Source: Thermoanaerobaculum aquaticum (GTDB lineage: Bacteria; Acidobacteriota; Thermoanaerobaculia; Thermoanaerobaculales; Thermoanaerobaculaceae). Taken from it: a DNA stretch of 64,000 nucleotides. The notes under the pieces are model-generated. The model saw nothing but the letters and a program-made list of their open reading frames with translations. It was not told where the DNA came from and made no database searches. Position 1 is the stretch's first letter. Each line of letters begins with the position of its first letter. The stretch spans positions 1 through 64,000 of the forward strand of contig NZ_JMFG01000006.1 in the NCBI RefSeq assembly GCF_000687145.1, written 5' to 3'. Shown in pieces: positions 27,095 to 34,008 of the stretch. Both the position numbers and the translations under genes were made by a program.

Positions 27095-27264
27095 TTGAGC
27101 CGGATTGTAATCCCGAACTCACTTGCAGCGCATACGACCAGCAGAGTAGCTAGGCCCTCGGCACCTTGGAAGTGTTGGGAACTATGGGTCTTCCCAGAGT
27201 ACCAACTGGTGATACCTTTTCGTGTTGACCCACAGTGTTTGGACGACCCGCCATCGCCGAAGAA

Positions 27265-27810
27265 CTAGTCAGCATCAATGAGAATCACTTTTACCGGAAC
27301 AGCAGGGAAATGCCGCTTTAAGCGTTCAATATCGTAGACCAGCTGTTCTCCGTAGGACACGCCAGTGGACATTTGCTTATGGAGCGCATGGGAAGGAACA
27401 ATCTCAACCCCAACATCAGCCTTATTCTCGTTGAAGAAGTACTGAAACTTGGCCATATCGTAAAACATGAAGGCGTACTTACCCAGTTGGACTTCAATTA
27501 GAACTTTGCCCTTTACGAAGTCAATTTGCTTAAAACCACCAGGAATACTTACATTGCAATTGGGAATAGTGATTGTGTAAGTGTCCCGAAGCTCAGTATA
27601 ACCTTTCGCCCGGAATGCTTCGCGGAACTGCTGGTTCATATCCTTCGGGGAGAAGAAGGCTTTTCCATGGCTAGCACGTTCCCGACTGACCTTGGTTCTC
27701 CTTGCTTTCACCATGGAAATGACTTCATTAATCTCAGCCTCCCACTCTGGGTACCGCACGTGCAAAATTTCAGCTCCCCCGAGGTGCGAGTACTCGTAAA
27801 CTATTCTCAT
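27265..27810 (-). CDS. BglII/BstYI-family type II restriction endonuclease
   Basis: 181 residues. The line IDFVKGKVLIEVQLGKYAF holds D97, E106 and Q108, the same spacing as the BglII active site (D84, E93, Q95), and the N-terminal RIVYEYSHLGGAEIL and the block VGVEIVPSHALHKQMSTGVSYGEQ resemble BstYI as I remember it. BstYI cuts RGATCY and BglII AGATCT, so a GATC-centred site is likely; the exact site is inference. The start overlaps the methyltransferase stop (ATGA). Base composition is visibly lower in GC than in neighbouring genes, which points to horizontal transfer. Confidence 0.9.
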   Translation of the reverse strand: MRIVYEYSHLGGAEILHVRYPEWEAEINEVISMVKARRTKVSRERASHGKAFFSPKDMNQQFREAFRAKGYTELRDTYTITIPNCNVSIPGGFKQIDFVKGKVLIEVQLGKYAFMFYDMAKFQYFFNENKADVGVEIVPSHALHKQMSTGVSYGEQLVYDIERLKRHFPAVPVKVILIDAD

Positions 27811-28763
27811 TCTTCTCGCTCCTGCAGAACATCAACCCCACCCTGATCAAACAACTGGGGCTGAACTACAGGCGGACCTAAACGGACTATTTGTGGTGGG
27901 ACATTGAGGTTCGGCATACCAGGGTCAAAGACCGACCTTGTCATGGGTCTGATCCGCAACGCACCCTTTTCTGCAAGGCGGATCCGATCTCGGGCGATGG
28001 TCACGTACTCTTCCATAATTTCCGCGCCTATGGTCTTCCGGTGGTGCATGAGCGCCGCAATGGCTGTGGTACCTACCCCAACGAAGGGGTCAAGAACCCA
28101 GTCGCCTTCATCGGTCATTGCGAGAACCAGGCGCTCAATTAATTCCACCGGGAATTGGCAAGGATGAATGGTCTTCTCCACGTGATTAGCCTTAACATTT
28201 GGGATCTCCCACACATCACTAGGGTTCTTACCAAGGGGATTACCGGATAGCTGTCCTTTTTTTGGGCCTTTGAAGTACTTTTTCTGCGGATACTTCTGCG
28301 GCACACGAACCGCATCAAGGTTAAAGGTGTAATCGTCGCCTTTGGTGAACCACAGGATAACTTCATAGCGACCAGAAAACCTCCGGGAGGCATGCAAGCC
28401 ATGACCAAAATGCCACACGATGCGGTTTCGAAGACGCAAACCCAGTGACTTAAAGATGGGATATAACACGATATCAAGAGGAATAATCTCCCCATTGTCG
28501 ACATAATTCCCCACCTGCCAACAAATGCTGCCCCGATCATCCAGAACCCGCACACATTCCTCGATCACTCGTCGCTGCTGGGCCAAGTATTCGCCCATAT
28601 CCAGGCGGCTCTCATAGGGCTTCCCCAGGTTGTAGGGCGGCGAGGTAACCACAAGCTTCACAAATTTTTCCGGGATCGTGGGCAGCAACTTAAGGCAGTC
28701 ACCCTGGTAGAGGACCAAATCCGCCGCTGGGTCGAACTTCGAAGCTACTTTAATTTTCGACAT
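27807..28763 (-). CDS. DNA methyltransferase of the R-M pair, probable N4-cytosine type
   Basis: A 318-residue beta-class enzyme: catalytic motif IV TSPPYNLGKPYESR near residue 40 comes before the SAM motif I DPFVGVGTTAIAA near 232, with the target-recognition region (about 140-200) between. SPPY is usual for m4C enzymes, and M.BglII is an m4C enzyme of this type, so protection of a GATC-containing site by N4-cytosine methylation is the best reading. GGAGG precedes the ATG. Methylase first, nuclease second, with a 4-nt overlap, ensures protection before cutting. Confidence 0.9.
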   Translation of the reverse strand: MSKIKVASKFDPAADLVLYQGDCLKLLPTIPEKFVKLVVTSPPYNLGKPYESRLDMGEYLAQQRRVIEECVRVLDDRGSICWQVGNYVDNGEIIPLDIVLYPIFKSLGLRLRNRIVWHFGHGLHASRRFSGRYEVILWFTKGDDYTFNLDAVRVPQKYPQKKYFKGPKKGQLSGNPLGKNPSDVWEIPNVKANHVEKTIHPCQFPVELIERLVLAMTDEGDWVLDPFVGVGTTAIAALMHHRKTIGAEIMEEYVTIARDRIRLAEKGALRIRPMTRSVFDPGMPNLNVPPQIVRLGPPVVQPQLFDQGGVDVLQEREE

Positions 28764-28921
28764 CCTTCCTCCAGGTAATAACCCGGACGCCTGAAGTCCT
28801 CCCCCTGCCTCACGAAAGCTTGGTCAGACTTCCGACCCTTCCTTCCGTTCCGCCTCATCTGTTCTCATCAATACGAGTTTCGCCCCGCACCCATCACCTG
28901 TCAACTCACGACTCATGATAG

Positions 28922-29230
28922 CCTACGGCGGAAGCAGTACCTGCTTCCCGCTCGGCGTACGCCCTCACCCATCCGGTGTGGGAAGCCTCGGTCACTGCTC
29001 CGTGGAAGCGCGGGCGGCTTCTCGTCTCGCCGCTTTTGACCTACCGCAAAGCTCAGCAGCGGGGTGGCTTTCTTTTGCTGGACCTGCAAGCCCGCTGGCC
29101 GCTGACCACCAGCTGGGACCTCTCGCTTTCGGTGTGGAACGCCTTCCACCGTCGCTACCAGGAAATCCCCGGGGTTCCCCAGCCCGGACGTTGGCTTGCC
29201 ATCGCCCTTGAGTGGCGGGGCTTGCCGTGA
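28922..29230 (+). pseudogene. 3' remnant of a TonB-dependent receptor gene
   Basis: The frame is open from just after a TAG at 28919 and has no plausible start. It reads as the last three or so beta-strands of an outer-membrane barrel: YALTHPVWEASVTAPW, LLVSPLLTYR, GGFLLLDLQARWPL, then the plug-distal receptor signature SLSVWNAFHRRYQEIPGVPQ, PGRWLAIALEWRGLP at the C-terminus. Intact receptors have 600-900 residues, so over 80 percent is missing. The break is next to the low-GC restriction-modification genes, so the receptor was probably truncated when the island arrived. Confidence 0.75.
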
Positions 29231-29236
29231 TAGAGT
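29208..29236 (+). promoter_or_regulatory. Putative rpsO-pnp promoter
   Basis: TTGAGT (29208-29213), 17-bp spacer, TAGAGT (29231-29236); each box matches four of six. It overlaps the last codons of the receptor remnant. The leader then forms a small hairpin, TGTGGGGG-TAG-CCCCGCA at 29246-29263, upstream of the rpsO ATG, a place where S15 autoregulation commonly acts. Confidence 0.4.
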
Positions 29237-29292
29237 AAGGTGCTTTGTGGGGGTAGCCCCGCAGGAAGAGGTATGGAAAGAAGGAGTCGAGA

Positions 29293-29568
29293 ATGACGGA
29301 AAGGGAATACGCCCAAGCGAAAGAGCAGATCATCGCCGAGTTTCGGCGTCACGAGCACGATACCGGCTCGCCCGAGGTGCAGGTGGCGTTGCTCACCAAG
29401 CGCATCGAGTACCTCACCGAGCATTTCAAGGTGCACGTCAAGGACCACCACTCCCGACGGGGCCTTTTGATGCTGGTGGGGCAACGTCGTAGGCTCCTGG
29501 AGTACTTGAAGCGCAAGGACATCAACCGCTACCGCGCCCTCATTGAGCGCCTCGGACTGCGCCGCTGA
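29293..29568 (+). CDS. rpsO: 30S ribosomal protein S15
   Basis: 91 residues, standard length. The S15 signature block [24 protein letters not shown] and the C-terminal [22 protein letters not shown] are intact. It binds the central domain of 16S rRNA early in assembly. pnp follows after 34 nt, the usual rpsO-pnp pair, in which S15 often represses its own translation through the leader. Confidence 0.98.
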   Translation: MTEREYAQAKEQIIAEFRRHEHDTGSPEVQVALLTKRIEYLTEHFKVHVKDHHSRRGLLMLVGQRRRLLEYLKRKDINRYRALIERLGLRR

Positions 29569-29602
29569 GGGACCGGCATCCACGGCTTTTAAAAGGAGCA
29601 CC

Positions 29603-31780
29603 ATGGAAGTCATTGAAAGCGTCACATTAGAAGGAAGATCCCTGCAACTGGAAGTGGGGAAAGTTGCCAAGCAGGCCGATGGGGCCTGCTTGGTTCGTTA
29701 CGGGGAAACGGTGGTGCTGGTCACCGCCTGTTTTGCCAAGGAGCCGCGGGTGGGGGTAGATTTCTTGCCGCTCACCGTGGACTACCGGGAGTACACCTAC
29801 GCCGGTGGCCGCATCCCGGGCGGCTGGTTCAAGCGCGAAGGACGCCCCACCGAAAAGGAAATCCTTACCGCGCGTTTGATTGACCGCCCCCTGCGTCCCC
29901 TCTTTCCTGAGGGCTACCGCCAGGAAACGCAAATCATTGGCACCGTGCTTTCCGCGGACGGCGCCAACGATCCCGATGTTTTGGCCATCAACGCGGCCTC
30001 TGCCGCCCTCATGGTTTCCGACTGCCCCTTTAACACCCCCGTGGGTGCGGTGCGGGTGGGCCTGGTGGATGGCAGCTTCGTCATCAACCCCACCCACGAC
30101 CAGCGGGCGCGGGCGCAGCTGGAGATCGTGGTGGCCGGCACCGAGGAAGCGGTGGTGATGGTGGAAGCCGGGGCGCAAGGGGTCCCGGAATCGGTCATTC
30201 TCGACGCCATTGACCTGGCCCATCACCACATTCGCGAGCTCATCAAAGCGCAACGGGCATTGGCGGAAAAGGTGGGCAAACCCAAACCCACCTGGGTGCC
30301 ACCGGCCGACCCCTGGCCTGCCGAGTTCGAAGAAAACATCCGCAAGCAGTTTGCCGCTCCTTTGGATGAGGCGTTGCGGGTGAAGGGCAAGCTCAACCAG
30401 AAGAAAGCCATTGAAGCGGTGGAAGACCAAGCTCTGGCCAGCTTGCCCGAGGAAGAGCAGGCGGAAAAGGGCCCGTGGGTGTTGGCCATCATCCACCGCA
30501 TGGTGAAAGACCAGTTCCGGCACGCGGTTTTGGAAAAGGGCGAGCGTCTGGACGGCCGGGCATTTGACCAAATGCGAAAGGTCACGTGCGAGGTGGGGCT
30601 TTTGCCGCGCACCCATGGCTCGGCGCTTTTCACCCGCGGTGAAACCCAGGCGCTGGTCACCTGCACGCTGGGCACCTCCGAAGACGTGCAAATCATCGAA
30701 GCGCTGGAAGGGGAAACCCAGCAGCGCTTCATGCTCCACTACAACTTCCCGCCGTTTTCGGTGGGCGAGGTGAAGCCCATGCGGGGACCCTCCCGGCGGG
30801 AAATTGGCCACGGCAACCTGGCACGGCGAGCCCTGGCACCGGTGATCCCCTCCCAGGACCTCTTCCCCTACACCCTGCGGGTGGTTTCCGACATTCTGGA
30901 GTCCAACGGCTCTTCCTCCATGGCCACGGTGTGCGGGGGAACCCTGGCGCTGATGGACGCTGGTGTCCCCATTGCTCAGGCGGTGGCCGGCATTGCCATG
31001 GGTCTGGTTTCCGATGGGCAAAAGCACGCGGTGCTCACCGACATTGCCGGGCAGGAGGACCACTACGGGGACATGGACTTCAAGGTGGCCGGCACCCGGG
31101 AAGGCGTTACCGCCTTGCAAATGGACATCAAGGTTTCCGGGTTGACCCGGGATGTTCTGGAAAAGGCCTTGGAGCAGGCCAAGAAGGCGCGGCTGGAGCT
31201 TTTGGACATCATGACCGCCACCATTGCGGCTCCCCGGCCGGACATTTCGCCCTACGCCCCCCGCATCATCAACGTGTACATTGACCCCGACAAGATCCGC
31301 GACGTCATCGGACCCGGCGGCAAGACCATCCGCGCCATTTGCGAGCAAACCGGAGCCCGCATCACCATTGAGGACGACGGGCGCGTGGAGATTGCTTCCC
31401 CCGACCTGGAAGCGGCCCACAAGGCCAGGCAAATCATTGAAAACCTCACCCGTCAGGTGCAAGTTGGGGAAATCTTTGAGGGCACCGTCAAGCGCATTGA
31501 ACCCTATGGTGCTTTCATTGAGATCCTCCCCAACCAGGACGGGCTCTTGCACATTTCGGAAATTGCCCACGAGCGCATCCGCGAGGTCACCGATGTTCTC
31601 AAGCTGGGGGACAAGGTGACGGTGAAGGTCATCGGCATTGACGCCCAGGACCGCATCAAGCTGTCCCGCAAGGCACTGCTCACCCCGCCCCCTTCCACCC
31701 CCAGCGGCGAAGGCCAGCGGGAAGAACGGCGCGGTGGGGGCCATCGTGGCAGCGGCGGTCGCCCCCCCAGGCGACACTAG
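29603..31780 (+). CDS. pnp: Polyribonucleotide nucleotidyltransferase (PNPase)
   Basis: A 725-residue 3'-5' phosphorolytic exoribonuclease. Two RNase PH domains (about 10-225 and 315-545; GHGNLARRALAPVIP and MDAGVPIAQAVAGIAMG in the second), then KH (VIGPGGKTIRAICEQTG, near 565) and S1 (GEIFEGTVKRIEPYGAFIEILP, near 620). The tail is Arg/Gly-rich, which may add RNA contacts. ATG 29603 was chosen over a longer frame because AAAAGGAG (29591-29598) precedes it and the conserved N-terminus starts there. Confidence 0.97.
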   Translation: MEVIESVTLEGRSLQLEVGKVAKQADGACLVRYGETVVLVTACFAKEPRVGVDFLPLTVDYREYTYAGGRIPGGWFKREGRPTEKEILTARLIDRPLRPLFPEGYRQETQIIGTVLSADGANDPDVLAINAASAALMVSDCPFNTPVGAVRVGLVDGSFVINPTHDQRARAQLEIVVAGTEEAVVMVEAGAQGVPESVILDAIDLAHHHIRELIKAQRALAEKVGKPKPTWVPPADPWPAEFEENIRKQFAAPLDEALRVKGKLNQKKAIEAVEDQALASLPEEEQAEKGPWVLAIIHRMVKDQFRHAVLEKGERLDGRAFDQMRKVTCEVGLLPRTHGSALFTRGETQALVTCTLGTSEDVQIIEALEGETQQRFMLHYNFPPFSVGEVKPMRGPSRREIGHGNLARRALAPVIPSQDLFPYTLRVVSDILESNGSSSMATVCGGTLALMDAGVPIAQAVAGIAMGLVSDGQKHAVLTDIAGQEDHYGDMDFKVAGTREGVTALQMDIKVSGLTRDVLEKALEQAKKARLELLDIMTATIAAPRPDISPYAPRIINVYIDPDKIRDVIGPGGKTIRAICEQTGARITIEDDGRVEIASPDLEAAHKARQIIENLTRQVQVGEIFEGTVKRIEPYGAFIEILPNQDGLLHISEIAHERIREVTDVLKLGDKVTVKVIGIDAQDRIKLSRKALLTPPPSTPSGEGQREERRGGGHRGSGGRPPRRH

Positions 31781-31877
31781 GGACCTTGGCTCTACGCCCG
31801 GGACACAGAAAACTTGCAGGCTCACGGCAACGTAAGCTACCCATGGTCGCCGGAGGAAACCGGCGCAAGGAGGGAAC

Positions 31878-33935
31878 ATGAAACGCTTTTTTGCTGCACT
31901 CATGGCCTGCGGTCTGGCGAGCTTGGCCGCAGCGGAAGAAGGCATGTGGACCTTTGACAACCCCCCGGTGAAGCAGCTCCAGCAAAAGTACAACTTCACC
32001 CCCACCCAGGAATGGCTGGATCATTTGCGGCTTTCCTCGGTGCGCTTCAACGACGGCGGGAGCGGCTCCTTCGTTTCCGCCACCGGCCTGGTGCTCACCA
32101 ACCACCACGTGGCCCTGGGGCAACTGCAGAAGGTTTCCTCGCCGCAAAAGGACTACGTGGCCGATGGCTTCCTGGCCCGTACGCCGGAGGAAGAGCTCAA
32201 ATGCCCCGACCTGGAGCTCAACGTGCTGGTGTCCATGGAAAACGTTACCGATCGGGTGCTGGCCGCCGTCAAACCCGGCATGAGCGAAAAGCAAGCCAAC
32301 GACGCCCGCAAAGCCGCCATTGCCGCCATTGAAAAGGAAAGCATGGAGAAAACCGGCCTGCGCTCGGACGTGGTCACCCTTTACCACGGCGGCGAGTACT
32401 GGCTTTACCGCTACAAGAAGTACACCGACGTGCGCTTGGTGTTTGCCCCCGAGCAGCAAATCGCCTTTTACGGTGGCGACCCCGACAACTTCACCTACCC
32501 CCGCTACGACCTGGACATGGCCCTGTTCCGCGTGTACGAGGACGGCAAGCCTGTCAAGCCCCAGCACTACCTCAAGTGGAACCCGGAAGGCGCCAAGGAT
32601 GGGGAGTTGGTGTTTGTTTCCGGGCATCCCGGCTCCACCAACCGGCTTTACACCCTGGCACAGCTGGAAACCCTCCGCGACCTCAGCTACCCCATGCGCC
32701 TGGAGGGCATCGAGCGGCGCCTGGGGGTGGCCCGGGCTTACGCCGCCCGCGGCAAGGAGCAGGCACGGCAAGCGGCAGGCCTGATTTTCGGTCTGGAAAA
32801 CTCGAAAAAGGCCCTTTCCGGCGAGTACAAGGGCTTGAAGGACCCGCAGCTCATGCAAATCAAGGCCCGGGAGGAAAAAGAGCTGCGGGATAAGGTAGCC
32901 GCCAACCCCGAATGGCAAAAGGCCTACGGGGATGCCTGGCAGGCCATCGAAAAGGCGCAGGCCAGCTTCCGGGAGCGGGCCAAGGAGTACAGCTACCGGA
33001 GGCTTTCCGGTTACCGTCTGCCCGGCGTTGCGCTTTCCATCGTGCAGCTGGTGGCGGAAGTGAAAAAGCCCGACGGGGAAAGGCTGGATGGCTTCCACGA
33101 AAGCCAGCTCCCCTCCCTGAAATTCCGCCTCTTCTCCCCGGCTCCCATTTACCCCGAGTTTGAAGAGGTTTTGCTCGCCGATGGCCTGCGGGAAGCCCTG
33201 GAGAAGCTGGGGCCCGAAGACCCGTTTGTGAAGGCTGCCCTGGCAGGCAAAACCCCTGAGCAGGTAGCCCATGAGGCCATTGCCGGCACCAAGCTTGCCG
33301 ACCCCGACTTCCGCAAGCAGCTGGTGGAGGGCGGTGAAGAAGCGGTGGCGGAAAGCCAAGATCCCCTCATCGCCCTGGCCCGCCGGGTGGACCCCATCTT
33401 GCGCCAGGAGCGCAAGTGGTACGAAGACACCATCGAGTCGGTGGTGCGCACCGCCGGCGAAAAGATTGGCAAGGCCCGCTTTGCCATTTACGGCAAGGAC
33501 ACCTACCCCGACGCCACCTTTACCCTGCGGCTCACCTACGGCACGGTCACCGGCTACCCCTACAACGGCACCATCGCGCCGTCAAAAACCACCTTCTACG
33601 GCCTCTACGACCGCGCCGCTTCCTTCGATTACAAGCCCCCCTTCCACCTGCCCCAGCGCTGGCTTGACCGCAAAGACGCCTTGAACCTGGCCACCCCCTT
33701 AAACTTCGTTTCCACCTGCGACATCATTGGCGGCAACTCCGGCTCACCGGTGGTCAACCGCCAAGGGGAAATCGTGGGCCTCATCTTTGACGGCAACATC
33801 GAGTCCCTGGTGGGGAGGTTTGTCTTTGACATCACCGCCAACCGCGCAGTGGCGGTGCACACCGCCGGCATGACCGAAGCCCTGAAGAAGGTTTACGACG
33901 CCGAGTTCCTGGTGAAGGAACTCCTAGGTCAGTAA
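31878..33935 (+). CDS. S46-family dipeptidyl-peptidase (DPP7/DPP11 type)
   Basis: 685 residues with a signal peptide (MKRFFAALMACGLASLAAA). S46 peptidases remove N-terminal dipeptides in the periplasm. Triad positions are visible: His in GLVLTNHHVALG, Asp in YDLDMALFRVYEDGK and Ser in IIGGNSGSPVVNRQG. After the serine, GLIFDGNIESL carries Gly where DPP11 has Arg, which in characterised enzymes goes with hydrophobic (DPP7-like) rather than acidic P1 preference; that assignment rests on my memory of the alignment. AAGGAGGG lies 3 nt before the ATG. A strong terminator follows. Confidence 0.93.
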   Translation: MKRFFAALMACGLASLAAAEEGMWTFDNPPVKQLQQKYNFTPTQEWLDHLRLSSVRFNDGGSGSFVSATGLVLTNHHVALGQLQKVSSPQKDYVADGFLARTPEEELKCPDLELNVLVSMENVTDRVLAAVKPGMSEKQANDARKAAIAAIEKESMEKTGLRSDVVTLYHGGEYWLYRYKKYTDVRLVFAPEQQIAFYGGDPDNFTYPRYDLDMALFRVYEDGKPVKPQHYLKWNPEGAKDGELVFVSGHPGSTNRLYTLAQLETLRDLSYPMRLEGIERRLGVARAYAARGKEQARQAAGLIFGLENSKKALSGEYKGLKDPQLMQIKAREEKELRDKVAANPEWQKAYGDAWQAIEKAQASFRERAKEYSYRRLSGYRLPGVALSIVQLVAEVKKPDGERLDGFHESQLPSLKFRLFSPAPIYPEFEEVLLADGLREALEKLGPEDPFVKAALAGKTPEQVAHEAIAGTKLADPDFRKQLVEGGEEAVAESQDPLIALARRVDPILRQERKWYEDTIESVVRTAGEKIGKARFAIYGKDTYPDATFTLRLTYGTVTGYPYNGTIAPSKTTFYGLYDRAASFDYKPPFHLPQRWLDRKDALNLATPLNFVSTCDIIGGNSGSPVVNRQGEIVGLIFDGNIESLVGRFVFDITANRAVAVHTAGMTEALKKVYDAEFLVKELLGQ

Positions 33936-33958
33936 AGCAGCTTAGGCCCGGAAAGACG

Positions 33959-33988
33959 AACGCCCCGGCCCCGCCGGGGCGTTTTTTT
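33959..33988 (+). terminator. Intrinsic terminator after the S46 peptidase
   Basis: AACGCCCCGGC (33959-33969), loop CCC, GCCGGGGCGTT (33973-33983), continuing into a run of seven T (33982-33988). It has no U-tract on the - strand and so serves only the + strand transcript. Confidence 0.92.
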
Positions 33989-34008
33989 AAGTCGAGCCAA
34001 AAGTGGCT

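Larger units (their letters stand above)
28764..29292. other. Right flank of the R-M island
   Basis: 28764-28921 carries no gene or repeat that I can see and should contain the methyltransferase promoter. From about 28922 to 29230 lies the stump of a TonB-dependent receptor gene, and the rpsO promoter and leader take up the rest. I found no terminal inverted repeats, target-site duplications or integrase marking the island edges. Confidence 0.6.

Noticed and set aside
28976-29230. Independent small gene of 84 codons
   Set aside because: Similarity continues upstream of the GTG to about 28930 and matches only the C-terminal end of a TonB-dependent receptor, so it is a remnant.
29627-33359. 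792- and 559-codon - strand frames over pnp and the S46 gene
   Set aside because: Antisense shadows of two well-supported genes.
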